From Polynucleobacter sp. JS-Safj-400b-B2 (GTDB taxonomy: Bacteria > Pseudomonadota > Gammaproteobacteria > Burkholderiales > Burkholderiaceae), in contig NZ_JACVPJ010000002.1 in assembly GCF_018881975.1 (NCBI RefSeq), forward strand, positions 186,001-250,000: 64,000 nucleotides of DNA, read 5' to 3'. Shown here in pieces: positions 1 through 10,133 of this stretch. Position 1 is the stretch's first letter. Every line of letters begins with the position of its first letter. Both the position numbers and the translations under genes were made by a program. A model generated the notes under the pieces. That model worked only from the letters and a program-made list of their open reading frames with translations. It was not told the DNA's origin and searched no databases.

Positions 1-966
1 CAGGCAGTGTGCACGCAATGCTGCATATACGTGGTGCATCAAGGTAATATTTTGTGGCGCATAGAGAGAGTCGCCATCATTGAGCGCTCCCAACTGAACC
101 AATACAGCTTCAGCCTTGTCATGCCCTTGTTCGGTCAAATAAACCTGCTGGGATTTCTCATCTACCCAGTAGTCGCCCGGCTTCTCAACACCAGTGCCAT
201 CAGCCTTCTCTTCGCCAATTTGACGCTCTAAATGAGATGGCAGGGCATTAATCTTGACATACAGATCAGTGTGATCTTCTGCTTGGCCAGAGATGATTAA
301 CGGCGTACGAGCCTCGTCAATCAAAATAGAGTCAACTTCGTCAACGATTGCATAAGCCAAACCACGTTGTACGCGTTGGTTCAAATCCTGAACCATGTTG
401 TCGCGCAAGTAGTCAAAGCCAAATTCGTTATTGGTGCCGTAAGTAATGTCAGCGGCATAAGCCTCTTGCTTGGTAGTGTGATCCATTTGGGATAAATTCA
501 CACCCACCTTCATACCCAAGAAGTTATACAACTTAGACATCCATTCAGCATCGCGTTGTGCCAAATAATCATTGACGGTTACAACGTGCACACCTTTACC
601 AGTCAAAGCATTTAAATAGACTGGAAGGGTTGCTGTTAATGTTTTTCCTTCACCCGTACCCATCTCTGCAATCTTGCCTTGATGTAGGGCTAATCCGCCC
701 AGAATCTGCGCATCAAAGTGGCGCATCTTCATAACGCGTGTGCTTGCCTCGCGGACTACCGCAAAAGCTTCTGCCGCGATGTCGTCCAAGGACTCTCCAG
801 AAGTAAGGCGCGACTTGAATTCTGCAGTTTTTGCAGAAAGAGCGTCATCATCCAAAGATTGCAGGCTGGCTTCAAAAGCGCCGACCTTGGCAACGACTTT
901 GCGATAATGTTTTAAGAGGCGGTCGTTACGACTGCCGACCAGGGTTTTAAGAAGACCGATTACCAT
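1..966 (-). CDS. secA: Preprotein translocase ATPase SecA (N-terminal part; cut by window edge)
   Basis: SecA is the motor ATPase that pushes unfolded preproteins through the SecYEG channel at the inner membrane. Only the first 322 codons are in the window; the reading frame runs off the left edge. The translation begins [16 protein letters not shown], typical of SecA. It shows the Walker A motif GTGEGKT at residues 103-109, with Lys108 at the position usual for the family. Further on are a [12 protein letters not shown] segment and the Walker B-type DEVDS, all belonging to nucleotide-binding fold 1. The preprotein-binding region begins before the cut. The ATG at 964-966 is the only sensible start. 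The gene is transcribed away from dciA, and the two share a very short divergent gap. Identification is secure. Confidence 0.97.
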   Translation of the reverse strand, partial: MVIGLLKTLVGSRNDRLLKHYRKVVAKVGAFEASLQSLDDDALSAKTAEFKSRLTSGESLDDIAAEAFAVVREASTRVMKMRHFDAQILGGLALHQGKIAEMGTGEGKTLTATLPVYLNALTGKGVHVVTVNDYLAQRDAEWMSKLYNFLGMKVGVNLSQMDHTTKQEAYAADITYGTNNEFGFDYLRDNMVQDLNQRVQRGLAYAIVDEVDSILIDEARTPLIISGQAEDHTDLYVKINALPSHLERQIGEEKADGTGVEKPGDYWVDEKSQQVYLTEQGHDKAEAVLVQLGALNDGDSLYAPQNITLMHHVYAALRAHCL

Positions 967-1020
967 GGGATATTGAAGAAAATTAAGTCCTTGAGTTTAT
1001 CACCCGTAACCCTATTTTTT

Positions 1021-1521
1021 ATGAACTTTGCCCCCAAACCATCCAGGAAGCACAAAGCCCATGACTGGATGGATTACCTCAGGGAGTCTGATGGGCTTGG
1101 GGGAATTTTGGCTAAAACCGAAGATCTAGCCAAACTTAAAACGGTCATTAACTCAAGCTTAACAAAGCTCGAATTAGGACATCTGAGCTCAAAAATTGAA
1201 GCTGGATGGCGCTCTGGCTCGGAAGATGAGCTCTTTTTGCTGGTCAATAGTGCCAGCATCGCAACCCGCTTACAGCAGATATTACCTAGTTTAATCAATG
1301 AGTTATCTAAATCCGGACTACTCTGTAAGGCTATAAAAGTGCGGGTGAAGCCCGCTCCGCCCGCCTGGGAAGTAAAACCCCGTTTAGACGCTCAACGTGA
1401 AAGACCAAAGGGACTTAATGAGGTTGCTAAAAAGTCTTGGGAGTCTTTATTAGAGAAGTTAGGGCCAGATTCAGGGTTGCGCTCATCTATTGAAAAGCTG
1501 CTTAAAAACAAACCAAAGTAG
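1021..1521 (+). CDS. dciA: DciA-type (DUF721) replicative helicase loader
   Basis: The 166-residue product looks like the DUF721/DciA family, which helps load the DnaB replicative helicase in bacteria lacking DnaC. Visible family features are a compact N-terminal region (residues about 15-105) rich in alternating Leu/Ile, including SSLTKLELGHLSSKIEAGW and a VNSASIATRLQQILP segment. A basic, Pro/Lys-rich tail follows. A position between lpxC and secA, transcribed opposite to both, is a common setting for dciA in proteobacteria. The start is uncertain: ATG at 1021 is used here, but an in-frame TTG at 973 would add 16 residues, and neither has a strong ribosome binding site. The assignment rests on remembered family resemblance plus position. 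Confidence 0.75.
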   Translation: MNFAPKPSRKHKAHDWMDYLRESDGLGGILAKTEDLAKLKTVINSSLTKLELGHLSSKIEAGWRSGSEDELFLLVNSASIATRLQQILPSLINELSKSGLLCKAIKVRVKPAPPAWEVKPRLDAQRERPKGLNEVAKKSWESLLEKLGPDSGLRSSIEKLLKNKPK

Positions 1522-1552
1522 CTAAAAATCACTTCAGCCAGCTTGGTACCCC

Positions 1553-2467
1553 TTAGAAAAAGAGGGGTTGGCTTTCCTGAGAATAGGCTCCGGGTGCCTT
1601 ATTTTCAGCAAATGAGCTGATTTCATAAGAACTTGGATCTTCCAAAAGCTTACGTAAAAGTGCGTTGTTAAGAGCATGTCCTGATTTCTCAGCAACATAA
1701 GCGCCAACAATAGGATGTCCAATGAGGTAGAGATCACCGATTGCATCCAAAATTTTGTGGCGCACAAACTCATCTTCATAACGAAGCTCTTCGTTATTCA
1801 AAATTCGATGCTCATCCAAAACAATCGCATTATCTAAACTGCCGCCACGCGCTAAGCCCATTTCGCGCAAAGCTTCTACTTCATGCGCAAAACCAAAAGT
1901 ACGCGCACGACCAATTTCACTACGGTAAGCTTGCTCTGCGAAATCCACTACAAACCGTTGGCCAGTTTTATCAACTGCCGGATGTTTGAAGTCAATCGTG
2001 AAATCTAATTTAAATCCAAAGAATGGCTCTAAGCGTGCAAGTTTGTCACCTTCACGAACCTCTACTGGTTTTTTAATGACTACAAATTGACGTGGTGCAT
2101 CTTGTTCTGCAATACCAGCAGATTCAATTAAGAATAAAAAAGAGGCCGCACTTCCATCCATGATGGGTACTTCTTCGCCATCAAGCTCAATGAATAAATT
2201 ATCTAGACCAAGACCAGCACAGGCTGAAAGTAGATGCTCCACAGTTGAAACGCGAACACCATCTTTTTGAATAACCGAGGCAAGTCTTGTATCACATACA
2301 GCTAAAGCGGTTGCAGGCACAACCGACTGTTCAGGTGTATCTACCCTAACAAACTGAACCCCTGAATTTGCTGGTGCAGGCTTAATAGAAATCGTCACCT
2401 TACGACCAGAATGCAAGCCAATCCCTACGGTTTTGACCGGAGTAGCGATAGTGCGTTGCTTCATCAT
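1553..2467 (-). CDS. lpxC: UDP-3-O-acyl-N-acetylglucosamine deacetylase LpxC
   Basis: LpxC is the zinc-dependent deacetylase that commits UDP-3-O-acyl-GlcNAc to lipid A synthesis in the cytoplasm. The 304-residue length is normal. Visible motifs are the opening [19 protein letters not shown], the first zinc ligand in STVEHLLSA (His78), and [12 protein letters not shown]. Next comes HKILDAIGD, which supplies the second His and the Asp ligand, followed by a C-terminal [13 protein letters not shown]. The first of two adjacent ATG codons fits the length of the E. coli protein. It follows the peroxiredoxin gene and ftsZ on the same strand, as at the end of many proteobacterial dcw clusters. Its 3' end lies 31 bases from the end of dciA, so the two genes converge. 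Confidence 0.97.
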   Translation of the reverse strand: MMKQRTIATPVKTVGIGLHSGRKVTISIKPAPANSGVQFVRVDTPEQSVVPATALAVCDTRLASVIQKDGVRVSTVEHLLSACAGLGLDNLFIELDGEEVPIMDGSAASFLFLIESAGIAEQDAPRQFVVIKKPVEVREGDKLARLEPFFGFKLDFTIDFKHPAVDKTGQRFVVDFAEQAYRSEIGRARTFGFAHEVEALREMGLARGGSLDNAIVLDEHRILNNEELRYEDEFVRHKILDAIGDLYLIGHPIVGAYVAEKSGHALNNALLRKLLEDPSSYEISSFAENKAPGAYSQESQPLFF

Positions 2468-2514
2468 ATTTGGCTATTTAAATTCAGGGAGTATTCGTTA
2501 TATAAAAATTTGAA

Positions 2515-3015
2515 TTACAGCTTTTTCAAAATAGAAGCGGCATCACTAACTTCAAACTTACCAGGAGCTTCGCGATCTAATGACTTCACAACGCCATCTT
2601 CAATAATCATGGCATAGCGATCAGAACGCACACCCAGTCCGCGTGAAATTAAATCCAACTCCAAACCAAGCTTTTTAGTGAACTCAGCACTGCCGTCACC
2701 TAACATGCGAATCTTTTTACCCACCTTTTGATCGCGTCCCCATGCACCCATAACAAATGGATCATTTACTGAAACACACCAAATCTCATCGACACCCTTA
2801 GCTTTAATCGCATCATAGTGCTCAACATAACCAGGTACGTGTTTTGCAGAACAAGTCGGTGTAAATGCGCCAGGCAATGCAAACAACACAATCTTTTTTC
2901 CAGCTGCAATCTTTTCGACTTCGAAGGCATTTGGCCCTAAGGAACAGCCTTCGCTCTCTTCATTCATAAACTCATAAAGCGTAGCGTTAGGTAATTTTTG
3001 TCCAACTTCAATCAT
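2515..3015 (-). CDS. Peroxiredoxin of the Prx5/AhpE-like redoxin group
   Basis: The 166-residue protein is a cytosolic thiol peroxidase of the Prx5 type, reducing H2O2 and organic peroxides. The peroxidatic cysteine sits in PGAFTPTCSAKHVPGY, the classical PxxxT/SxxC active-site motif, at about residue 55. Downstream are VDEIWCVSVNDPFVMGAWG, whose second cysteine might act as resolving Cys or be incidental, and a conserved Arg in VRSDRYAMI. Members often use glutaredoxin or glutathione as reductant; that cannot be read from this sequence. It lies between ftsZ and lpxC on the same strand, an arrangement also known in Burkholderiales. It is probably a passenger rather than a division gene. Confidence 0.92.
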   Translation of the reverse strand: MIEVGQKLPNATLYEFMNEESEGCSLGPNAFEVEKIAAGKKIVLFALPGAFTPTCSAKHVPGYVEHYDAIKAKGVDEIWCVSVNDPFVMGAWGRDQKVGKKIRMLGDGSAEFTKKLGLELDLISRGLGVRSDRYAMIIEDGVVKSLDREAPGKFEVSDAASILKKL

Positions 3016-3045
3016 GACATCTCCAATAAATAATTGTTAGTAAGC

Positions 3046-3096
3046 ATGCCAACGCAAGCGCAGGATTCGTCGTCCGGAGGGGCGCCGCGCTGGCAT
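3046..3096 (-). repeat. GC-rich inverted repeat between ftsZ and the peroxiredoxin gene
   Basis: On the plus strand, ATGCCAACGC (3046-3055) faces GCGCTGGCAT (3087-3096). Read as minus-strand RNA, all ten positions can pair, one of them as G-U. The 31-base loop is itself GC-rich, with CCGGAGGGGCGCC near one end. It could be a transcript 3' end of ftsZ, an RNA-processing site or a small extragenic repeat. No run of T follows on the minus strand, so a simple intrinsic terminator is unlikely. Confidence 0.5.
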
Positions 3097-3127
3097 TTTG
3101 CAATCACCTATTGTATTAAGCGGCTAA

Positions 3128-4468
3128 TTAATCTGCTTGCTTACGTAAAAAGGCTGGAATTTCATAATAATCAGCCCCTTTATCCAACATGGATTTCGCT
3201 TGAGGAGAACTATCTGCACCTAATTTAGGCGCAGGAGGCGCTTCACGAGAGCTACGAAAAACACGTGGTAAATCATATTGACTGTAATCAACACCAGTAC
3301 TTGCAGGTTGCGCTGCCACTGCTGGAGCACTTCCAGCACCTGTCATTGCTAAACCTGCGCTAGTACTTAAAGCAGAATCCAAACTTACTCTGCTAATTGC
3401 TGCAGATGCGCTAGCAGGGGCAAAGCTATTGAGATCTGCCATCGTTGGCATTGCATCGTGAGTACCTGTTGCTTGTCTCCAAACAACTTCAGGTTGATTA
3501 TTTTTACGAGCTTGAGGATTATTTAAGCCAGTAGCAACAACAGTCACACGTAACGCATCGCCCAAACTCTCGTCATATACAGTACCGAAAATCACAGTTG
3601 CATCATCCGCAGCATACCCACGAATTGCAGCCATGACTTCACGAGTCTCAGATAGCTTCAATGAGCGGCTAGCAGTAATGTTCACTAATACACCGCGCGC
3701 ACCTGATAAATCAACACCTTCAAGCAATGGTGAAGCAACCGCAGCTTCAGCAGCCAAACGAGCGCGATCCATCCCAGAAACAGTTGCAGTTCCCATCATG
3801 GCTTTACCTTGCTCACCCATGACTGTTTTAACGTCTTCAAAGTCAACGTTAATTAAGCCTTGAACATTGATGATTTCTGCAATACCTGAAACAGCGTTAT
3901 GCAATACATCATCAGCACAAGCAAATGCTTTATCAAACTCAGCGTCTTCACCCATGACTTCAAAGAGCTTTTCGTTGAGCACAACAATTAATGAATCTAC
4001 ATAAGATTCGAGTTCAGCAGCGCCATTCTCTGCAACTTTCAGGCGCTTTACACCCTCAAAATCAAATGGCTTGCTAATCACCCCAACAGTCAAGATACCC
4101 ATTTCTTTAGCTACTTGAGCCACGATTGGAGCTGCGCCAGTTCCAGTACCGCCACCCATACCAGCAGTAATGAACACCATGTGAGCGCCTTGCAAGGTAT
4201 CGGCAATACGGGCACGAGCCTCTTCGGCTGAAGCTGCACCAATTTCTGGTTTTGCTCCTGCACCTAATCCGCTAGAACCCAGTTGCAAATTCACAGATGC
4301 CTCAGAACGCTGTAAAGCGCCAGCATCGGTGTTCATGCAAATGAACTCTACGCCATTAACACCGCGACGGATCATGTGCTGGACAGCATTACCACCAGCT
4401 CCACCGACTCCAACCACTTTAATAATGGTTTTACCGGCTGTTTCTTGATCTAACATTTCAAATTCCAT
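3128..4468 (-). CDS. ftsZ: Cell division protein FtsZ
   Basis: FtsZ is the tubulin-like GTPase that polymerises into the Z ring at mid-cell. The 446-residue product has the N-terminal GTPase domain with VGVGGAGGNAV (residues 19-29) and the tubulin signature GGGTGTG at 105-111. NVDFEDVKTVM follows, carrying the conserved helix-7 region, then the C-terminal domain to about residue 325. A Ala/Ser/Pro-rich linker leads to the conserved tail peptide DYYEIPAFLRKQAD, which binds FtsA and ZipA-type partners. The start ATG has a good ribosome binding site, AGGAGG, five bases upstream. A 59-bp gap separates it from ftsA, the widest gap inside the division cluster, so an extra promoter there is possible. 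Confidence 0.98.
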   Translation of the reverse strand: MEFEMLDQETAGKTIIKVVGVGGAGGNAVQHMIRRGVNGVEFICMNTDAGALQRSEASVNLQLGSSGLGAGAKPEIGAASAEEARARIADTLQGAHMVFITAGMGGGTGTGAAPIVAQVAKEMGILTVGVISKPFDFEGVKRLKVAENGAAELESYVDSLIVVLNEKLFEVMGEDAEFDKAFACADDVLHNAVSGIAEIINVQGLINVDFEDVKTVMGEQGKAMMGTATVSGMDRARLAAEAAVASPLLEGVDLSGARGVLVNITASRSLKLSETREVMAAIRGYAADDATVIFGTVYDESLGDALRVTVVATGLNNPQARKNNQPEVVWRQATGTHDAMPTMADLNSFAPASASAAISRVSLDSALSTSAGLAMTGAGSAPAVAAQPASTGVDYSQYDLPRVFRSSREAPPAPKLGADSSPQAKSMLDKGADYYEIPAFLRKQAD

Positions 4469-4527
4469 ATACCCTCCTAGGTAAATACGTACTACGTTGA
4501 CGACGACGAAAAAAACTTAAAAATTGC

Positions 4528-5757
4528 TTAAAAATTACCTGCAAACCATTCCTTCATACGCGAGATAACACCTTGCAGCGCGCCTGATTGAGAAACACGA
4601 CGGCCGCGCAATAACTGCGCCTGGCCTTCCATTAGCAAACCAATGCTGGTGGCATATCTGGGGCTACGTAAAACTTCATGAAGATGACCACGGTACTCAG
4701 GGGTACCGATACGAGCAGGCCTCAAGAAAACTTGCTCGGCTAACTCGACCATGCCAGGCATCAGTGCAGTGCCTCCAGTTAAAACAATTCCAGAAGAAAC
4801 CATGTCTTCATAGCCAGAGTCACGAACTACGCCTCTTACTAAGGTAAATAACTCTTCAACTCGTGGCTCGATGACTGCCGCCAGAGCCTGTTTAGACATA
4901 GGGCGTGGCTCACGATCCCCAACGCCAGGAACATCAATCATCGCAGTTGGATCAGCCATCTCTTGACGGGCAATGCCATGTGCAATCTTCAAATCCTCAG
5001 CATCAATCGTTGGAGTACGTAATGCCATCGCAATGTCATTGGTGATTTGATCGCCCGCAATTGGAATAACCGCTGTGTGACGAATTGAGCCCTGGCAATA
5101 AATTGCAATATCGGTTGTACCGCCACCAATATCGACCAATACAACACCAAGCTCTTTTTCATCTTCAGTTAACACCGCCAAGCTTGAAGCCAAAGGTTGC
5201 AATATCAAATCATTTACTTCGAGACCACAACGACGTACACACTTGACAATATTTTGTGCGGCGCTAACGGCTCCAGTAACAATGTGCACCTTTACTTCTA
5301 AGCGAAGGCCACTCATACCAATTGGTTCGCGTACATCTTCCTGGCCATCAATAATGAATTCTTGAACCAGGATGTGCAGAATCTGTTGATCAGTTGGGAT
5401 ATTGATTGCTTTTGCTGTTTCGAGAACGCGCTCAACGTCTCCAGAGCCAACTTCTTTGTCGCGAATGGCAACCATGCCACTCGAGTTAAAACTCACAATA
5501 TGGTTACCCGCAATACCTGTAAATACTTGCACAATCTGGCGATCAGCCATTACCTCAGCCTCTTCAAGCGCCTTCTGAATCGACTGAACAGTTGCCTCAA
5601 TATTGACTACAACACCCTTCTTTAATCCTTTGGATGCAGTTTGGCCAACACCAACCACATTGAATTGACCATCGGGAGCTAATTCAGCAACCAAGGCAAC
5701 GACCTTGGAAGTTCCAATATCCAAACCAACCAAAATATCGCGATTGTCTTTACTCAT
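4528..5757 (-). CDS. ftsA: Cell division protein FtsA
   Basis: FtsA is the actin-like ATPase that anchors FtsZ filaments to the inner membrane and recruits later divisome proteins. The 409-residue product opens with ILVGLDIGTSKVVALVAEL, the phosphate-1 loop of the actin fold. It carries GVVLVDIGGGTTDIAIY (phosphate 2) and GIVLTGGTALMPG (adenosine region). The end, RMKEWFAGNF, is the amphipathic membrane-targeting helix seen in FtsA proteins. The start has GAGGA about six bases upstream. It lies 9 bases after ftsQ and just before ftsZ, the standard ftsQ-ftsA-ftsZ order. Confidence 0.97.
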   Translation of the reverse strand: MSKDNRDILVGLDIGTSKVVALVAELAPDGQFNVVGVGQTASKGLKKGVVVNIEATVQSIQKALEEAEVMADRQIVQVFTGIAGNHIVSFNSSGMVAIRDKEVGSGDVERVLETAKAINIPTDQQILHILVQEFIIDGQEDVREPIGMSGLRLEVKVHIVTGAVSAAQNIVKCVRRCGLEVNDLILQPLASSLAVLTEDEKELGVVLVDIGGGTTDIAIYCQGSIRHTAVIPIAGDQITNDIAMALRTPTIDAEDLKIAHGIARQEMADPTAMIDVPGVGDREPRPMSKQALAAVIEPRVEELFTLVRGVVRDSGYEDMVSSGIVLTGGTALMPGMVELAEQVFLRPARIGTPEYRGHLHEVLRSPRYATSIGLLMEGQAQLLRGRRVSQSGALQGVISRMKEWFAGNF

Positions 5758-5766
5758 TACTATTCC

Positions 5767-6624
5767 TCATTGCTTCAGCTCACTTTTTTTGCCATCTACT
5801 TCATTCTTTTTCAAACTTGCAGCAGCAAGATGAACTGCAAAACCATTTGCATACCGCAAATCGACTGCATCTACTCGATTCGCCCACTTCTCTTGAACTT
5901 GTGGCCAATACTTAAATAAGCGCGCCACACGCTCTTCTGTTAAATTTTTATCGGAGCTTTCTTCATCGCGTCCAAATTCGACCTTCATACCATTGGAAAG
6001 CCTTACATGCCAGGCATAACGCTCAGTTAGTGCAAGACTGGTTACTTCAGCACCCCACGGCTTAAACCAGTTGTTGGCTTTTTCATAAAGGCTCATCACT
6101 TCTTTGCCGGCATCCGCAGGGCCGGAGAAGTCGACTAGACGGGCATCATCACCAACCTCAGAAACGCGACCAGTGAAAAGTTCACCATGAGTATTCATAA
6201 GGGTATGGCTATCGGCACCGCCCCAAGTACCAAAAGGCTTCTGCTCCTCAATACTCACTACTAAGCCATTCGGCCAGACACGACGAACATTCGCATGTCT
6301 TACCCAAGGCATACCTTCAAAACCTCGCTTAACATCTTCTAAACGAACGCTGAAAAAATTACCCTGCACAGTTTCAAGCACTTGCTGTTTCACAATAGGT
6401 TTATTAATGTGTTTCAACGTTTGACCGGCAACCGGTTCAATTTGAATTTGCTTCAATGCAAATACAGGTCGTTGACTTAACCAAACCAAAATACCAACCA
6501 CCAGCATTACGACAAAGCAACGCATCATGAAACGGCTCAACTTTTCCATCCGCTGCGAATGATTCCAAAGTGGAGCCATCAACATCGAGAAAATTTCACC
6601 GAAGCGGTCCATGAAGTTGCTCAT
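5767..6624 (-). CDS. ftsQ: Cell division protein FtsQ
   Basis: FtsQ is a bitopic inner-membrane protein that links cytoplasmic and periplasmic parts of the divisome through FtsB and FtsL. From the ATG at 6622-6624 it is 285 residues. It has a short cytoplasmic N terminus, one membrane segment ([19 protein letters not shown]) and a periplasmic POTRA domain containing [20 protein letters not shown]. The FtsQ beta domain follows. This start was chosen over one 15 codons upstream because ATG overlaps the ddl stop codon as ATGA. It also has GGAGAG nine bases upstream. The C terminus is Lys/Glu-rich and probably disordered. Confidence 0.95.
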   Translation of the reverse strand: MSNFMDRFGEIFSMLMAPLWNHSQRMEKLSRFMMRCFVVMLVVGILVWLSQRPVFALKQIQIEPVAGQTLKHINKPIVKQQVLETVQGNFFSVRLEDVKRGFEGMPWVRHANVRRVWPNGLVVSIEEQKPFGTWGGADSHTLMNTHGELFTGRVSEVGDDARLVDFSGPADAGKEVMSLYEKANNWFKPWGAEVTSLALTERYAWHVRLSNGMKVEFGRDEESSDKNLTEERVARLFKYWPQVQEKWANRVDAVDLRYANGFAVHLAAASLKKNEVDGKKSELKQ

Positions 6625-7634
6625 ATTGAGGCGCTCTCCTTTTCCTGCAATGTTTGACTTAACAACCAAAGCACCAAGTCGGCATACTCAATACCAGCAG
6701 CCTTAGCAGCCATTGGCACCAAAGAGTGAGAAGTCATGCCGGGAGAAGTATTCATCTCCAGTAAGTAAGGCTTGCCAGTCTTTTGTTCCAACATCACATC
6801 TGCACGTCCCCATGTACGGCAGCCCAAAGCTTTATATGCAGCCAAAGCCAGCTCTTGGACAGCGGCATTTACTTCAGGCGCAAGTCCGGTTGGACATAAG
6901 TACTGAGTCTCGTCAGAAAAGTACTTGTTATGAAAATCGTAATTTGCTTGCGGTGGAATGATTTTGATTACAGGTAAGGCTTCAGCTGCGTTTCCCTGAC
7001 CAACCAATGGACAAGTGAGTTCGTCACCAATGATGCAAGTCTCTGCAATCACTTTTTTATCTAATCCAGCGGCAAGCTTGTATGCAGCAGGCAACTCGTC
7101 TACCGACTTGACTTTTGTTAAGCCCAATGAAGAGCCCTCATGCGCAGGCTTCACAATCAAAGGTAGCCCCAAATGCTTCACAACCGCATTCCAGTCGCTA
7201 TCAACTGTCAGCTCTTCATATTCAGGAGTCGAGAGTCCGCTACTAATCCAGACTTGCTTAGTAACAATTTTGTCTATAGCTAGAGCAGATGCCAAAACTC
7301 CACTACCGGTATAAGGCAAGCCTAGTAATTCAAGTAAGCCCTGAATAGTTCCATCTTCGCCAAAGCGACCGTGAAGAGAAATAAATATGCGATCAAAATT
7401 TTCTTTCGCTAATTCAGTGGGGCAACGCAAACCAGTATCAAAAGGGTGAGCATCAACCCCTTTTGCACGCAGGGCCTCTAATACGCCATTGCCGGACAAG
7501 AGAGAGATCTCTCTCTCACCAGATTTACCACCCAGCAATACGCCAACGCGACCGAAAGACCTAGGGTCCAAGCCAGCTAAGCTAGCCTTTGCGCGATCAC
7601 CCCAAGAGTCAAAATTAGCAACTACCTTAGACAT
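6621..7634 (-). CDS. ddl: D-alanine--D-alanine ligase
   Basis: Ddl joins two D-alanines in an ATP-dependent reaction to make the dipeptide that MurF adds to the peptidoglycan precursor. The 337-residue product has the opening [21 protein letters not shown] and [19 protein letters not shown]. The ATP-grasp core has [28 protein letters not shown] and [19 protein letters not shown]. The ATG at 7632-7634 is preferred over a longer form because it has GGAGG six bases upstream. It overlaps the murC 3' end by 8 bases. Placement between murC and ftsQ is standard. Confidence 0.97.
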   Translation of the reverse strand: MSKVVANFDSWGDRAKASLAGLDPRSFGRVGVLLGGKSGEREISLLSGNGVLEALRAKGVDAHPFDTGLRCPTELAKENFDRIFISLHGRFGEDGTIQGLLELLGLPYTGSGVLASALAIDKIVTKQVWISSGLSTPEYEELTVDSDWNAVVKHLGLPLIVKPAHEGSSLGLTKVKSVDELPAAYKLAAGLDKKVIAETCIIGDELTCPLVGQGNAAEALPVIKIIPPQANYDFHNKYFSDETQYLCPTGLAPEVNAAVQELALAAYKALGCRTWGRADVMLEQKTGKPYLLEMNTSPGMTSHSLVPMAAKAAGIEYADLVLWLLSQTLQEKESASI

Positions 7635-9063
7635 TCTTTGCCTCCGCAAGTGTATGTGGCAAAGCAGAAATTGAACCTGCACCCATCGTGATTAGTACAT
7701 CCCCATCTTTTAAAACTTGACTCAATTTTTCTGGCATTTCGGCAATGCTTGCAGCATAGGCAACAGCACCTGTATTTAATAAAGCTTTGGAGTTCTTATC
7801 CTCTGCGATAGCAGCTTTCATCAAGCTCTTGCTATCGGCTCCTGGAATTTTTGCTTCCCCTGCTGGATATACATCAGTCAAGATCAATGCATCAAAACTT
7901 TTAAGTACCTGAACAAATTCGCCAAAGCAATCACGCGTTCTAGTGAAGCGGTGCGGCTGGAATGCCAAGACTAAACGGCGATCTGGATAAGCACCTCTGG
8001 CCGCTGCTAGCGTTGCCGCCATCTCAACTGGATGATGGCCATAATCATCAATTAAGGTAAAGCTGCCACCAGATGCCAGCGGAATTTCTCCATAGCGCTG
8101 GAAGCGACGGCCAACCCCACTAAATTCAGAGAGCGCTTTAATAATTGCCTCATCACCTACACCCAACTCTGTTGCAATTCCAATTGCAGCCAAGGCATTG
8201 CGAACGTTATGCAAGCCCGGCAAGTTGAGGGTGATATTTAGCGGTCCCGGCTTATTGCCATGCCTACGTACTGTCCGACGATCAACTGTAAAGTGCATCC
8301 GAGTCCCATCGGCACGAACATTACTTGCACGAATATCTGCATCTTCTGATGTGCCATAACGTAGCACCGGCTGAGATACGAAAGGAATGATGTCACGTAC
8401 ATTGGCATCATCAATACAAAGCACTGCCACACCATAAAACGGCATGCGCTGAATAAACTGGACAAATGCTTGCTTTAGACGCGCCATATCATGCTGATAA
8501 GTATCCATATGATCAGCATCAATATTGGTTACCACTTCCATTGCAGGGAATAACTGCAAAAAAGAAGCATCTGATTCGTCTGCTTCTACAACAATGAAAT
8601 CGCCACGCCCCAAACGAGCGTTAGCGCCTGCTGAATTAAGCTTCCCACCGATCACAAATGTTGGATCAAGCCCGCCCTCAGCTAAAACTGATGCTACCAA
8701 GCTAGTGGTAGTTGTCTTACCGTGTGTTCCTGCAATCGCAATACCTTGCTTTAGGCGCATTAACTCACCCAACATCACCGCGCGTTGTATGACTGGAACC
8801 TTTGCTGCGCGTGCAGCCAAAACTTCTGGATTATTTCCTGTAACAGCAGTAGATATCACAACAGCTTCAGCGGTACCAATATTTTTTGGATCATGGCCGA
8901 TATGAATGACTGCACCCAGCTCTCTTAGACGCTTAGTCACTGCACCATCAGCAAGATCGGATCCTGAAACCTGGTAACCCAGGTTCAAAAGCACTTCAGC
9001 AATGCCGCTCATGCCAGCACCACCGATACCGATGAAGTGAATTTGCTGAACGATATGCTTCAT
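7627..9063 (-). CDS. murC: UDP-N-acetylmuramate--L-alanine ligase MurC
   Basis: MurC adds the first amino acid, L-Ala, to UDP-MurNAc in the cytoplasm. From the ATG at 9061-9063 the product is 478 residues. It shows the Rossmann-like [17 protein letters not shown], the ATP-binding loop [15 protein letters not shown] and the metal/substrate region [25 protein letters not shown] and the C-terminal [10 protein letters not shown] with [10 protein letters not shown] complete the Mur ligase pattern. The start overlaps the murG stop as ATGA. A reading nine codons longer inside murG is open but less likely. Confidence 0.97.
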   Translation of the reverse strand: MKHIVQQIHFIGIGGAGMSGIAEVLLNLGYQVSGSDLADGAVTKRLRELGAVIHIGHDPKNIGTAEAVVISTAVTGNNPEVLAARAAKVPVIQRAVMLGELMRLKQGIAIAGTHGKTTTTSLVASVLAEGGLDPTFVIGGKLNSAGANARLGRGDFIVVEADESDASFLQLFPAMEVVTNIDADHMDTYQHDMARLKQAFVQFIQRMPFYGVAVLCIDDANVRDIIPFVSQPVLRYGTSEDADIRASNVRADGTRMHFTVDRRTVRRHGNKPGPLNITLNLPGLHNVRNALAAIGIATELGVGDEAIIKALSEFSGVGRRFQRYGEIPLASGGSFTLIDDYGHHPVEMAATLAAARGAYPDRRLVLAFQPHRFTRTRDCFGEFVQVLKSFDALILTDVYPAGEAKIPGADSKSLMKAAIAEDKNSKALLNTGAVAYAASIAEMPEKLSQVLKDGDVLITMGAGSISALPHTLAEAKNV

Positions 9064-10133
9064 ACACCCACCCCCGCACAATCTGCACATACTTCAGCTA
9101 CTCGCTGAGTTGCATGGGGCTTTGCTAGCGCATGTGCACGCAATGCCATCTCTTTTAATTCTGTACGATTGAAGTTTTGAATCATCATTGCCAAATCTTG
9201 TGGATTAAGCAATGGCTGCGGTAATAAAACCGCTGCATCCACATTTGATAGAAACTGCGCATTCGCAGTTTGATGGTCATCAATAGCAAATGGGAAAGGA
9301 ATAAGACAGGACGCAACCCCACAAGCAGCTATTTCAGAAACTGTCATAGCGCCTGAGCGACAAATCACTAAATCAGCCTGTGAATATGCAGCGGGCATGT
9401 CGTCTATAAAAGGGCGAATATCTGCAACAATCCCTAAGTCAGCATATCTTTTTTGTAAATCCACCAAATGTTTATCGCCTGCCTGGTGTATCACCTTAGG
9501 ACGTGACTCTTCTGGAATTAATGCCAGAGCAGCTGGAATATTTTCATTTAAGGCAGCGGCACCTAAGCTACCGCCCACCACCAATACAGATAACGGTCCC
9601 TGACGCTGTTCGTAACGAGCTGCAGGCGCTAACATATGATCAAACTCTTCACGAATAGGATTACCCACCCACTCTGCATGCGCCATCGTGTCAGGGAAGC
9701 CAGTCAAGGTTCGCATCGCAATTTTATTCAACGCCAAATTTGCACTACCAGCAACAGAATTTGACTCATGCAAGACTAGTGGTCGCTTCAAAAACTTAGC
9801 AACCAAACCACCAGGAAAAGTAATGTAACCACCCATACCAAGTACAACATTTGGTTTTATACGGCGTATGATCTTCCAACTTTGAATGCAAGCCCGCATA
9901 AGATTAATAGGTAGCATCAACTTTGCTTTTATTCCCTTGCCACGCAAACCACCAAACTCAACTGCCTCAAACGGAAAATCACAAGACTTCACAATGCGAT
10001 ACTCCATGCCTGCTTGGTTACCTAACCAAGAGACATTCCAACCGCAAATCCGCAAATATTCAGCCACAGCAAGACCTGGGAAAATATGCCCGCCAGTACC
10101 ACCAGCCATCACCAGAATTGAGGGTTTTGTCAA
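9060..10133 (-). CDS. murG: UDP-GlcNAc transferase MurG (lipid II synthesis)
   Basis: MurG transfers GlcNAc from UDP-GlcNAc onto lipid I at the inner face of the cytoplasmic membrane, making lipid II. The 357-residue product begins with the donor/acceptor glycine loop [17 protein letters not shown]. It contains the second Gly-rich loop [13 protein letters not shown], then [17 protein letters not shown], and ends with the UDP-binding region [20 protein letters not shown]. It overlaps ftsW upstream by four bases (ATGA) and murC downstream by four bases. This matches family expectation closely. Confidence 0.97.
   Translation of the reverse strand: MTKPSILVMAGGTGGHIFPGLAVAEYLRICGWNVSWLGNQAGMEYRIVKSCDFPFEAVEFGGLRGKGIKAKLMLPINLMRACIQSWKIIRRIKPNVVLGMGGYITFPGGLVAKFLKRPLVLHESNSVAGSANLALNKIAMRTLTGFPDTMAHAEWVGNPIREEFDHMLAPAARYEQRQGPLSVLVVGGSLGAAALNENIPAALALIPEESRPKVIHQAGDKHLVDLQKRYADLGIVADIRPFIDDMPAAYSQADLVICRSGAMTVSEIAACGVASCLIPFPFAIDDHQTANAQFLSNVDAAVLLPQPLLNPQDLAMMIQNFNRTELKEMALRAHALAKPHATQRVAEVCADCAGVGV

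Noticed and set aside
1550..1566. CCCCTT...AAGAGGGG hairpin as an lpxC terminator
   Set aside because: The stem lies across the lpxC stop and last codons and lacks a following T run.
8525..8905. 126-codon open frame opposite murC
   Set aside because: Antisense shadow; murC motifs are complete on the other strand.
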